Notes under the pieces: generated by a model
Told to the model about the DNA's origin: nothing
What the model saw: the letters and a program-made list of their open reading frames with translations, nothing else
The model's database searches: none
Assembly: GCA_015272515.1 (NCBI GenBank)
Contig: JACYLN010000061.1
Span: forward strand, 62,001-126,000
Length of the DNA: 64,000 nucleotides
Reading direction: 5' to 3'
Origin: Leptolyngbyaceae cyanobacterium C42_A2020_001
GTDB lineage: Bacteria > Cyanobacteriota > Cyanobacteriia > Leptolyngbyales > Leptolyngbyaceae
Shown here: piece after piece, positions 43,455 to 51,815 of the stretch
How positions within the stretch are numbered: position 1 is the stretch's first letter
How the letters are laid out: every line of letters starts with the position of its first letter
Program-made: the position numbers and the translations under genes

Positions 43455-43621
43455 GGGTAGTACCACCAGTCAGCGTTGCTTCATGATATTTTGATGATTC
43501 TTTTCAGTAAGGGCACTGAGACATTTACTGGTTTTAGTTTTTGCTCGTCAACGTAAAGCAACCATATTGGATCTTTATAAATTCAGATCGCAATTCAAAG
43601 ATTGAGCAAATGCTTTAACTT

Positions 43622-44413
43622 TTGCTATTCAATTTCAGGGAATTTACCTATGGTGAGGGGGAGGCACATCCGAGTCATTCATCTAACGGGGTTAACGCTG
43701 TGGTGGCTACTTCCAATTCTTCACCAATCGAACCATTATCGCTTGAGCAAGCGAAGCAAAAGGTTTTCTCGACCCTAACCCCTAAGTATGTTCGTCCTGC
43801 TCAGGTGCATCCTTCAGTTAATTCCAGGCTCAAACGATTGATTGATATTACTGGTGCTCTAATTGGTCTCACCATTACTGCGCTGGTGGCAATTCCTGTT
43901 GCGATCGCGACTCAACTAGACAATCCTGGTCCTATTTTTTATAGCCAAATCCGTTGTGGTTATGGTGGGAAAACGTTTCGCATCTGGAAATTCCGCTCGA
44001 TGGTCACAAATGCGGACAATTTGAAGCATTTGGTCTACAACGAAGCGAAAGGCGGAATTTTTAAGAACCGTAATGATCCCAGAGTGACACGGGTTGGACG
44101 GTTTCTTCGCAAAACTAGTCTGGATGAATTGCCTCAGTTTTGGAACGTTTTGAAAGGTGATATGAGCCTGGTAGGAACACGACCTCCCACAGTAGACGAA
44201 GTGTTGGGCTACAAGCGTCATCATTGGGAACGTCTGAACGTGAAGCCTGGAATTACGGGAGAGTGGCAAGCAAACGGACGTTCGACAGTCTTAAATTTTG
44301 AAGAAATTGTTGCAATGGATGTGGCTTATCAGAAGAAGTGGTCTGTTGCATACGACTTGAAGCTTATTCTGAAGACGATTCTGGTCGTTTTGATGAAGAA
44401 GGGCGCTTTTTAA
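43622..44413 (+). CDS. Polyprenyl-phosphate sugar-1-phosphate transferase
   Basis: 263 residues from TTG 43622, with no good Shine-Dalgarno; a GTG at 43700 (VVATSNSSPIEPL) is an alternative. Bacterial sugar transferase family: one membrane helix (LIDITGALIGLTITALVAIP near 78-97), then ATQLDNPGPIFYSQIRCGYGGKTFRIWKFRSMV near 98-130 and LRKTSLDELPQFWNVLKGDMSLVGTRPPTVDEV near 160-192 (catalytic Asp/Glu pair DELPQ), PGITGEWQANGRS. It starts capsule or exopolysaccharide repeat synthesis by moving hexose-1-P onto undecaprenyl-P. It is the short form with only the catalytic domain. Confidence 0.9.
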   Translation: MLFNFREFTYGEGEAHPSHSSNGVNAVVATSNSSPIEPLSLEQAKQKVFSTLTPKYVRPAQVHPSVNSRLKRLIDITGALIGLTITALVAIPVAIATQLDNPGPIFYSQIRCGYGGKTFRIWKFRSMVTNADNLKHLVYNEAKGGIFKNRNDPRVTRVGRFLRKTSLDELPQFWNVLKGDMSLVGTRPPTVDEVLGYKRHHWERLNVKPGITGEWQANGRSTVLNFEEIVAMDVAYQKKWSVAYDLKLILKTILVVLMKKGAF

Positions 44414-44494
44414 TTCAATGTTTAATTCAATGTTTGAGCTGTGTGGTTCCTCCTGAGCCAGTGTTGAAACGCTGGTTACTTCCTGCGAGGTATA

Positions 44495-44528
44495 CAGGGA
44501 CGAGTCTATTAGGACTTGTCCCTGTTTT
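44495..44528 (+). terminator. Terminator after the sugar transferase
   Basis: CAGGGACGAGTC (44495-44506), loop TATTAG, GACTTGTCCCTG (44513-44524), one G-U pair, then TTTT. It sits between the sugar transferase and pgsA. Confidence 0.8.
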
Positions 44529-44578
44529 GTATTGGCAGATATGGTACTCACAGATGCATCGTGGAGAACGAGATTGCC

Positions 44579-45133
44579 ATGAATATTCCAACCTGGGTGA
44601 CTGTTACTCGTCTATTGGCTGTGCCACCCATCCTACTGGGCTTAAGTCATCCAACGGCAGAGATGCGATGGATTGTTTGTGGAATTTTTTTGGTTGGCGC
44701 AGGTACCGATTGGGTGGATGGCTATTTGGCACGAAAACTGAATCAAGTAACTGACTTGGGAAAATTTCTCGATCCACTGGTCGATAAATTACTGGTGTTG
44801 GCTCCGTTGCTGTCGCTGGTTGAACTGGGGCAAATTCCAGGGTGGGGAGTATTTTTGATCCTGGCGCGGGAGTTAACGATCGCAGGTTGGCGAGTTAGCC
44901 CCAATTTGCAGGGGAGTTCAGAAATTAAAGGAGCCAATCGCTGGGGCAAGCTGAAAACGGTGAGCCAGATTGTGGCGATCGCGCTGCTGATTGCGCCCCT
45001 ACCTCAACAATGGCAAACCCCTACGTTGGTTGTGTTTTGGCTGAGTGTGGCGTTAACGCTGATTTCTGGTGCAATTTATCTCATTCCCAGTGCGCCTCAA
45101 ACGTCACCAGTTCAAGGAGAGTACCAGAAATAA
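44579..45133 (+). CDS. pgsA: CDP-diacylglycerol-glycerol-3-phosphate phosphatidyltransferase
   Basis: 184 residues from ATG 44579 (MNIPTWVTVTRLLAVPPILL); a TTG at 44516 lies inside the preceding terminator and is rejected. Integral membrane enzyme of the phosphatidylglycerol pathway; PG is essential for PSI and PSII. CDP-alcohol motif TDWVDGYLARKLNQVTDLGKFLDPLVDKL near 41-69 (D-x2-D-G-x2-A-R-x8-G-x3-D-x3-D complete). Five or six membrane helices. Its 3' end overlaps the convergent chaN by 22 bases. Confidence 0.93.
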   Translation: MNIPTWVTVTRLLAVPPILLGLSHPTAEMRWIVCGIFLVGAGTDWVDGYLARKLNQVTDLGKFLDPLVDKLLVLAPLLSLVELGQIPGWGVFLILARELTIAGWRVSPNLQGSSEIKGANRWGKLKTVSQIVAIALLIAPLPQQWQTPTLVVFWLSVALTLISGAIYLIPSAPQTSPVQGEYQK

Positions 45134-46023
45134 TCTGCGATCGCCCGTTCCGCTTTCACATCATCGGGTGGGTTAAGCAAAACCGTGACTTGTTTCAACG
45201 GTCTGGTGGGGCGCAGGGGAGCAATGCGACGAGCCACCCGGTTTGGAATGCCATCTCGAAAAATAACGTGCCCCTGCCCAACCAGGACAACTACAAGGGC
45301 GTTGGGCTGTTTTTGCAGCATGGTTGCAATTCGGTCTGCCATTGTTTCATCCCACAACACCTGTGCCAGAAAAAACCGTTCAAAGTCGCTGCTGGTGCCT
45401 TTATCTTGATGAATCTCATCATAAATTTGACGAATGCGTTGCCGATAGGCTTCTGGTTTAGCCAAAATTGCCGATTTGGGTGGAATCCACTGTTGCTCTG
45501 CCAATGTCAAATTATCTAATCCAAACCGCGCCACTTTACGGGTCACCTCGCTGGGGGTGTTAAGCGCCACAATAGGCAGTTGCTGCTCTTTGGCAAACCT
45601 CACAATTGGAGCATACAGTTCCCAGGGGTAGCCCCAACGACGCTTGTAGTCTGTTTGCTGAATTAGGGCACTTTCCGTAATCTCACCAGCCAGGTAGCGG
45701 TCTAATGCTGCTTGATACGGGCGCTGAAACATCTCCATCCCGATCGCTAGAAACGGGCGTTGTTGGTGCAGCGATTGCAGAATTTCTAACTGTAATTCAT
45801 GGTCCTCCGGGCGATCGTGGGTTTCGGCGAGGTACACAACATCAGCCCGAATTAACTGAGCCATCACCTCATCCCTGCTCTGTTGCTGTTGCTGTTGCAG
45901 GCTATAGATTTGGGATTCCTTTGTTGAACTAATCGGTTCAGCTTGGACAGGGGAAATCAGAAAGATCAATACTCCCAGCAGCAAAACCCATCGACTGAGA
46001 TGTTGATAAGGGATCATAAACAT
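45112..46023 (-). CDS. ChaN-family (Tiki fold) exported protein
   Basis: 303 residues from the ATG at 46023 (a start at 46047 adds eight). Signal segment WVLLLGVLIFLISPVQA. ChaN domain: RADVVYLAETHDRPEDHELQLEIL near 62-85 (E-T-H-D motif), FLAIGMEMFQRPYQAALDRYLAGEI, YPWELYAPIVRFAKEQQLPIVALNTPSEV, FERFFLAQVLWDETMADRIATML and VVVLVGQGHVIFRDGIPNRVARRI near 255-278. Known members bind heme or act as metal-dependent hydrolases in the cell envelope; heme/iron delivery is a possibility here, not shown. Confidence 0.87.
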   Translation of the reverse strand: MFMIPYQHLSRWVLLLGVLIFLISPVQAEPISSTKESQIYSLQQQQQQSRDEVMAQLIRADVVYLAETHDRPEDHELQLEILQSLHQQRPFLAIGMEMFQRPYQAALDRYLAGEITESALIQQTDYKRRWGYPWELYAPIVRFAKEQQLPIVALNTPSEVTRKVARFGLDNLTLAEQQWIPPKSAILAKPEAYRQRIRQIYDEIHQDKGTSSDFERFFLAQVLWDETMADRIATMLQKQPNALVVVLVGQGHVIFRDGIPNRVARRIAPLRPTRPLKQVTVLLNPPDDVKAERAIADYFWYSP

Positions 46024-46165
46024 TCCTCGCCACTCATGCTCGCTCACCCAATAAGGCAGTATGACATTTGTATACCGCTAGCTATCCTGGAGGTATAGGG
46101 AGTGAGATCGCGCAGAGGCGATTTCAAAGGCACTGGGTTTAGTCTCCGTTTATGGGCAAGTTTCA

Positions 46166-47812
46166 ATGCTGAGTACGCCAGACAGCCAAGATTTTTTGCA
46201 GGCTGCTACTGAAAGAGCCGAGCTGATTGAAAAGCTGCTTGCGATCGGCACAGCCCTCTCTAGCACTCACGATCTAGAAGAATTACTGAGTTTGATCCTG
46301 TCTAAAAGTCGGGAAATTACGTTTAGTGATGCTGGAAGTGTTTATCTGATCAAACACGATGGTGATGTCCCCAGTCTTTTGTTTAAAGTTGCTCAAAACT
46401 TTTCAAAACCGGCGATGTCCTTTCGAGAGTTTGGAATGCCATTGACCCATAAGAGCTTGGCAGGTTATGTGGCATTAACCGGAGAAACCTTGAACTTGCC
46501 GGATGCGTATGAACTCTCAACCGATGTGCCCTATCAACTCGATCGCAGTTTTGACCGAAGCATCGGCTATCGCACCCGGTCGGTTTTGGTTCTGCCCATG
46601 CAAAACCAGAAAGGTGAAACAATTGGGGTTTTGCAACTCATCAACCGCAAAATTTCACCGGAGAGCGTGATCACCCCTGAAAATGTTCTGGAAGTGGCGC
46701 AACCGTTTTCGGAATGGGAGGAGCGAATTGTGCGATCGCTGGCGAGTCAGGCAGCGATTTCGATTGAACGGACTCATCTGCAAGAAAGTATTGAGCAACT
46801 ATTTGAGGGATTTGTCAAAGCCGCTGTTCAAATTATTGAAACTCGCGACCCTTGTACATCAGGACATTCAGAACGAGTGGCTGATTTAACGGTTCGCCTC
46901 AGTCAGGAAGTAAGTGATATTTGCAGTGGTTCCTTCGCAGGGGTGCGGTTTAGCGATCGCCAGATTCAGGAAATCCGCTATGCCGCACTATTACACGACT
47001 TCGGCAAAGTAGGAGTGCCAGAGGCAATTTTGGTAAAAGCCAAAAAGCTTTACCCCTTGCAGCTAGAGGTTGTGAAGAATCGATTTGGGTTGGTGCGCCG
47101 CACGTTGGAGATGGACTGCGCTCAAGCAAAGTATCGCCATCTGGTTGAACACCCTAACCATCTGCTAAAGCATCCTGACCTATCAACGGTTGACTGCCCT
47201 CACTGCCAGCGATTAGAACAATTGGATACCGAACTGGCAGAAAAATTAGCTGAACTGGATCATTACTGGCAGGTTTTGTTGGAAGCTAATGAACCCAGAA
47301 TTTTGGCGGAAGAACCCTTGATGCAGCTAAAAGAGATTTGTCAGTATACCTACCGCGATGCGGATGGGAAGCATAAGCCGCTCATTAGCATGGAGGAAAT
47401 GGAACAACTCATTGTTCGGCGCGGCAATCTCACAGAGGCAGAGCGGTTGTCTATTCAATCCCACGTCACCCACACCTATCAATTCTTAAGACGCATTCCC
47501 TGGACAAAAGAGCTACAGGATGTGCCTGCGATTGCCTATGGACATCACGAAAAGCTAGATGGCAGCGGCTACCCTCGTGGACTACAAGCTTCAGAAATCC
47601 CAATTCAGTCGCAAATTATGGCGATCGCAGACATTTACGACGCGTTAACGGCGGGCGACCGTCCCTATAAACGGGGATTACATCCAATCGCCGCGTTAAC
47701 AATTTTGAAACAAGAATCGGCTCACAACAAACTTAACCCCAACCTTGTACAGTTATTTGAGCAGCGGCAAGTTTTTTCTGTCATTGGGCATAATTTGGTT
47801 GATCCAAATTAA
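46166..47812 (+). CDS. GAF - HD-GYP phosphodiesterase with large insertion
   Basis: 548 residues, cytosolic. GAF domain at about 20-210 (IGTALSSTHDLEELLSLIL; GSVYLIKHDGD; FGMPLTHKSLAGYVALTGE; VLVLPMQNQKGETIGVLQLINR). HD-GYP domain: SGHSERVADLTVRLSQEV near 232, H277-D278 in LLHDFGKVGVPE, then HHEKLDGSGYP at 460-470 (complete HHExxDGxGYP). Such proteins hydrolyse cyclic-di-GMP. Between H277-D278 and the GYP block lie about 180 residues where standard members have about 60; the extra part is helical with a CPHC pair (Cys344, Cys347). GAF input is probably light, redox or cyclic-nucleotide dependent. Confidence 0.92.
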   Translation: MLSTPDSQDFLQAATERAELIEKLLAIGTALSSTHDLEELLSLILSKSREITFSDAGSVYLIKHDGDVPSLLFKVAQNFSKPAMSFREFGMPLTHKSLAGYVALTGETLNLPDAYELSTDVPYQLDRSFDRSIGYRTRSVLVLPMQNQKGETIGVLQLINRKISPESVITPENVLEVAQPFSEWEERIVRSLASQAAISIERTHLQESIEQLFEGFVKAAVQIIETRDPCTSGHSERVADLTVRLSQEVSDICSGSFAGVRFSDRQIQEIRYAALLHDFGKVGVPEAILVKAKKLYPLQLEVVKNRFGLVRRTLEMDCAQAKYRHLVEHPNHLLKHPDLSTVDCPHCQRLEQLDTELAEKLAELDHYWQVLLEANEPRILAEEPLMQLKEICQYTYRDADGKHKPLISMEEMEQLIVRRGNLTEAERLSIQSHVTHTYQFLRRIPWTKELQDVPAIAYGHHEKLDGSGYPRGLQASEIPIQSQIMAIADIYDALTAGDRPYKRGLHPIAALTILKQESAHNKLNPNLVQLFEQRQVFSVIGHNLVDPN

Positions 47813-47826
47813 ACAATCAGTTAATT

Positions 47827-47868
47827 CCCCTAAAAATCTGACTTTCAGCCATTTTAGTCTGGGGTTTT
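47827..47868 (+). terminator. Possible terminator after HD-GYP gene
   Basis: CCCCTAAAAAT ... ATTTTAGTCTGGGG followed by TTTT. The stem has a 4-base bulge, so it is weaker than the other terminators here. Confidence 0.45.
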
Positions 47869-47907
47869 GTAGTTCAAATTACATTTCGCGCTTGATCCAG
47901 CCATTAA

Positions 47908-47974
47908 TCTAGACTACGCTTAAGCTGAGTAAGGTTGTAGTGGAAAACTGAATTAGGATCAGTCTTAGTCTAGA
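47908..47974. promoter_or_regulatory. Inverted repeat upstream of the porin
   Basis: TCTAGACTA (47908-47916) and its exact inverse TAGTCTAGA (47966-47974) lie 49 bases apart, 50-116 bases before the porin ATG. Could bind a dimeric regulator or fold in the leader. Confidence 0.35.
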
Positions 47975-48023
47975 CAGATACGAAACCAGTCACCCTACTT
48001 TGGTGTGAGGAGGACTAAACATA

Positions 48024-49811
48024 ATGTCAAATGCTTTCTTCAAGTCATTGCTAGTTAGCCCCGCAGTTTTGGGGGCTGTTTTAGCGATCGCTGGACCTGC
48101 GGTTTCAGCTGAAACCAAAGTCGCTGAGTCTCAAGTAGCAGAAGCTGCTAGTCAAACTCAGATAGTTTCTGATTCTCAAAATTTAACTGCGGTTACGCCA
48201 GAACTGCCTGCCGCTTCCTTGAGTGGAAGCTTTGAGCAAAAGTTGGCTCAAGCACTTCCCAGTCAGAACAGTGTAGATTCGCTGGAGAACACCTCCGGTA
48301 CGTTGAACCAGATCAACCAATACGTTCGCGAAGGTCGTTCTAATCGTGCAGGTCAAGTTACCTCCGTTTCTCAATTCTCGGATGTAAGACCAACCGACTG
48401 GGCATACCAAGCATTACAGTCCCTGGTTGAGCGCTACGGTTGTATCGTTGGTTATCCTGACAAGACTTATCGCGGCAACCGCGCTATGACTCGCTACGAG
48501 TTTGCCGCTGGTTTGAACGCATGTTTGGACAAAATTCAAGAATTGATTGCGGCTGCAACCGCTGATTTTGTTCGCAAGGAAGACTTGGAAGTTGTTAAGC
48601 GCTTGCAGGAAGAGTTTGCAGCTGAATTGTCCGCGTTGCGTGGTCGTGTAGAAGCACTAGAAGTCCGCACTGCAACGCTTGAGAAGCAGCAATTTTCTAC
48701 TACCACCAAGTTGTCTGGAGAAGTTATTTTTGCAGTTACAGATGAGTTCGCTCAACCTGGTGACAACGAAACCGTATTCCAAAATCGGGTTCGTTTAACT
48801 CTGTCGAGCAGCTTTAGCGGTCAAGACAAGTTGATTGTTCGTCTTGCTGCTGGTAATGCTAACCGATTCAGAGCGTTTGACCTTGCTGGTAACCAGATTG
48901 GAGACGTTTTTGAAGGTAGTCAGACCTTTAACCTGGGTAACACGGGTGGTAACCGTGTGCTAGCAGATTGGGTTGCTTACTACTTCCCCGTTGGCGAAAA
49001 CATTCAAGTCTATATCCCTGCATTTGCTGGTCTGTTCTATGACTTGTTCCCCACTCACGCTGGCTATCTAGAAGACTTTGATGGTGGTAACGGTGCTCTG
49101 TCTCTGTTTGCTCAACGCAACCCCATCTATAACATTGGTGGTGGCGCGGGTGCTGCTGCAACTTTCGGAGTTGGCAAGCCCCTTTCCCTCAGCGTTGGTT
49201 ACATGGCTGACACTGCAAACAACCCTGCTCGTGGCAATGGCTTGTTTGATGGCAGCTACACTGCAATGGGTCAGATTAACTTCACTCCCAATGAGAAGTT
49301 CTCGATTGGCTTGACCTATGTCAACGCCTTCAAGAAGCAAGGAAATGGAATCTTTAACTTTGGTGGTGATGCTTCTTCCACTCTGGTTGGTTCTCGGTTT
49401 GCCAACTTTATTGGCCGCACCTTGACTGGACCTGAAGGTTCAGTAGTCAACGGTGGTGGTGTTTCCGCTGTCTTCAAGTTGTCCGATACCTTCGCAATCA
49501 ATGCTTGGGGATCTGTCTTTGACATAGACGGTCTGCGAGATGGTAGAGGTTCCATTGATGTTTGGACCTATGCACTAGGTCTGTCTTTTGCAGACTTTGG
49601 CAAGAAGGGTAACCTTCTGGGTCTGATCGCGGGTACCGAGCCTTACGAAGGTGGCAGAGGAGATGTACCCATCCACGTTGAAGGGTTCTATCGTATTCGG
49701 TTGAATGACAACATCTCGATTACTCCAGGTGTAATCTGGGTCGTCAACTCTGACCAGAACGATGATAAGGACACACTCATCGGTACTGTGAGAACAACCT
49801 TTACGTTCTAG
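48024..49811 (+). CDS. SLH-domain OprB-type outer-membrane porin
   Basis: 595 residues, a major cyanobacterial outer-membrane protein (Som/iron-uptake porin family). Signal peptide to about residue 28 (VLAIAGPAVSAE), one SLH domain near 115-170 (SQFSDVRPTDWAYQALQSLV; IVGYPDKTYRGNRAMTRYEFA) that binds peptidoglycan, a short coiled coil near 195-230 (LEVVKRLQEEFAAELSALRG), then a long beta-barrel ending in TVRTTFTF with the terminal Phe used for barrel insertion. The Shine-Dalgarno GAGGAGG is 8-14 bases before the ATG, and codon use is that of a highly expressed gene. Terminator follows. Confidence 0.93.
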   Translation: MSNAFFKSLLVSPAVLGAVLAIAGPAVSAETKVAESQVAEAASQTQIVSDSQNLTAVTPELPAASLSGSFEQKLAQALPSQNSVDSLENTSGTLNQINQYVREGRSNRAGQVTSVSQFSDVRPTDWAYQALQSLVERYGCIVGYPDKTYRGNRAMTRYEFAAGLNACLDKIQELIAAATADFVRKEDLEVVKRLQEEFAAELSALRGRVEALEVRTATLEKQQFSTTTKLSGEVIFAVTDEFAQPGDNETVFQNRVRLTLSSSFSGQDKLIVRLAAGNANRFRAFDLAGNQIGDVFEGSQTFNLGNTGGNRVLADWVAYYFPVGENIQVYIPAFAGLFYDLFPTHAGYLEDFDGGNGALSLFAQRNPIYNIGGGAGAAATFGVGKPLSLSVGYMADTANNPARGNGLFDGSYTAMGQINFTPNEKFSIGLTYVNAFKKQGNGIFNFGGDASSTLVGSRFANFIGRTLTGPEGSVVNGGGVSAVFKLSDTFAINAWGSVFDIDGLRDGRGSIDVWTYALGLSFADFGKKGNLLGLIAGTEPYEGGRGDVPIHVEGFYRIRLNDNISITPGVIWVVNSDQNDDKDTLIGTVRTTFTF

Positions 49812-49831
49812 TTCTCCAGTTATTTAACTGA

Positions 49832-49862
49832 AAAGCCCCACAGTTGTGGGGCTTTTGTTTTT
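49832..49862 (+). terminator. Porin terminator
   Basis: AAAAGCCCCAC (49832-49842), loop AGTT, GTGGGGCTTTT (49847-49857), then G and a T run. Perfect 11-bp stem. Confidence 0.92.
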
Positions 49863-50405
49863 TCTTGCGATCGCCCCACTGTCATCCTAAACGGGCGCAA
49901 ATTTACCAGAATCATCTGAGTCGATGATTAGAAAAGAGCAACGGATGAAACTTAATTCACCGATCTGTGGGGCACAAGCGGCGGAATCAATCAATCAGGG
50001 TTTTTTGTATGCTCAGTTCAAGGTCAAACCCGTTCCGATTTACTCTCTTTTGAACCCTGAACTTCGCCCAATCATGCTTATGCAACCCGATTCAGGCAAG
50101 CCATCTAATCCCTGGATTCAGTTCACTCGATCAAGTCATTGTCATCAAAACTGCCTAAACAACAATAATAGTTGTGACGCAAACCCGAGTATTCCAATAG
50201 TGGGTTATCCCTCCCCAGACGGTAGCGAAACGATTGAGAATTGCAAAGATACCTCCTCGCAGCGATGTTTGAGTCACTGTTGGCACAGTGCAGCTAGCTC
50301 TACCAAACGATGTTTGGTTGCTTGTTGGAGGAGACAATGATTAACAAGGGTAATGCACAATAACTGTTAAGAAGGCTTCTAACGCCTCGCCTACCTGATT
50401 TTATT
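49863..50405. other. Intergenic region, porin to DinB gene
   Basis: 540 bases. A 138-codon plus frame (49924-50340) is present but its composition and Cys/Ser/Asn-rich tail do not look like a real protein. A small hairpin ACCAAAC-GAT-GTTTGGT lies at 50302-50318. No RNA gene identified. Confidence 0.35.
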
Positions 50406-50918
50406 ATGATTGACCGCGTCTATTGCCAGACAATGGCTCAATACAATCAGTGGATGAATCAAAACTTGTATGCAGTCTGCGCGAAACTGTCTGATGAGGA
50501 GCGAAAACGCGATCGCGGTGCCTTCTTCAAGTCAATTCATGGAACTTTAAATCACTTACTCTATGGCGATCGCGTTTGGCTAGGACGCTTCATTGAACAA
50601 CCATTTGTCGTGACTGCGATCGGGCAGGAGCTTTATAGCGATTTTGATGAACTACGCCAAGAACGAGAAATCACAGACGACGCAATACTTTCGTGGGCAA
50701 TCGAGATTCAGGCAAGTTGGCTTGAGCAACCATTTGAGTACACCAGCAATGTGGATCAACAAAGTAGGGTGCTGCCCACGTGGGTTTTAGTAACCCATCT
50801 CTTCAACCACCAAACCCACCATCGGGGACAATTGACAACGCTGCTTAGCCAAACAGGTTTTGATCCTGGCATCACCGACCTTCCCTGGTTGCCATATTTG
50901 AGTACTCATACTCCATAG
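50406..50918 (+). CDS. DinB-family protein
   Basis: 170 residues. Four-helix-bundle DinB/YfiT-type fold: MAQYNQWMNQNLYAVCAKL near 11-29, IHGTLNHLLYGDRVWLGRF near 46-64 and the conserved TWVLVTHLFNHQTHHRGQLTTLL near 125-147. The three His residues (His52, and the pair in HQTHHR) are the expected metal ligands, so a metal- or thiol-dependent enzyme is likely; many members are bacillithiol/mycothiol transferases, but the thiol here is unknown. The start ATG/ATT near 50406 is ATG. Convergent with nothing; the VOC-like gene follows after 160 bases. Confidence 0.88.
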   Translation: MIDRVYCQTMAQYNQWMNQNLYAVCAKLSDEERKRDRGAFFKSIHGTLNHLLYGDRVWLGRFIEQPFVVTAIGQELYSDFDELRQEREITDDAILSWAIEIQASWLEQPFEYTSNVDQQSRVLPTWVLVTHLFNHQTHHRGQLTTLLSQTGFDPGITDLPWLPYLSTHTP

Positions 50919-51078
50919 GTGAGTGCAAGCCCTTCATCAAGTTCTTGTATGAAGTGGGTGTTCCCTTTTGCAGAGTTCAATTTCAGGTTGCTAAAATTAG
51001 GCAACCAGACGTGAGAAAGTAGCAAATAACGCCATCTGGCTGTTGCTATCATTCATTTCAGAAAAGCCGATATTATTG

Positions 51079-51666
51079 ATGATTCCTTCTACAACTATTG
51101 TTTTTGCCATGTTCCATTCAATGCTGGTTGGTGCGCTACCTGGTTTAGATACCTTATTTTCCACACAGGGCATCATGGTACTTCTACTGGCAGCTTACGC
51201 AGGTGCCATGTGGATGTTCCTCACCAGTGCGCCAAAAGTGTTCACCATTATGGTGTCTGACATGGAATTGGCACGACAACTGTACGAAGGAATGTTGGAA
51301 CTGCCTGCCGCTGAAGTTCCGTTACATTACTACTACAACTACGAGCAGTCGCTCGGTACAACGATGGTTGATCCGCTCTACATTTCGCCGGGTGTTGGGC
51401 GAACCACATTGGCAAGTACTGGCGCACCCGATGGACTTTGGTATCAACTAAAGAAAAATACTCAGCTTCATGTGATTTCGGGGGCGAGCCTGGGTGAGAA
51501 TAATCGCCAGCGTCATGTCTGCTTCGATCGCGATTGCTTAGAGCAAGTTTTGCTACGTGTACAAATGCGTCGCCTCAAGCACAAAATTCGCCGCGAAAAG
51601 CCCCTGAACTTTCTAATCAAGGACTATGACGGTAACGTGATTGAAATGGCAGAAGTCTCAAATTAG
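51079..51666 (+). CDS. Membrane-anchored VOC (glyoxalase-like) protein
   Basis: 195 residues from ATG 51079 (MIPSTTIVFAMFHSMLVGAL). Two N-terminal hydrophobic helices (about 5-20 and 29-50, VLLLAAYAGAMWMFL) precede a domain with the VOC beta-alpha-beta pattern: FTIMVSDMELARQLYEGMLEL near 56-76, a Tyr-rich HYYYNYEQSLGT loop, and the final strand pair NFLIKDYDGNVIEMAEV. It lacks an obvious second metal ligand pair. Function unknown; cyanobacterial homologs exist. The gene is alone on its strand. Confidence 0.62.
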   Translation: MIPSTTIVFAMFHSMLVGALPGLDTLFSTQGIMVLLLAAYAGAMWMFLTSAPKVFTIMVSDMELARQLYEGMLELPAAEVPLHYYYNYEQSLGTTMVDPLYISPGVGRTTLASTGAPDGLWYQLKKNTQLHVISGASLGENNRQRHVCFDRDCLEQVLLRVQMRRLKHKIRREKPLNFLIKDYDGNVIEMAEVSN

Positions 51667-51815
51667 TGACTCGTCAAGAAAAGATAGAAATGGAAAGCAG
51701 TGAGTATCTTCTGACTCCTGCACTCCAATCTGCAATCTGAATCAATAATCTAAAATCCCCTTGGCTTCTAACTTCTGGCTTCTGTCTCCTGACTTGCCTC
51801 TGGCTTCAATAAAGG
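51667..51815. repeat. Degenerate repeats overlapping the lysS 3' end
   Basis: AAGTCAGGAGACAGAAGCCAGAAGTTAGAAGCC on the minus strand, followed by CAATCTGCAATCTGAATCAATAATC. The first part lies inside lysS and supplies its final codons. Confidence 0.6.

Noticed and set aside
49924-50340. 138-codon plus-strand ORF after the porin
   Set aside because: Cys/Asn/Ser-rich, no domain, and the sequence contains imperfect inverted repeats (50302-50318); it more likely reflects non-coding structure.
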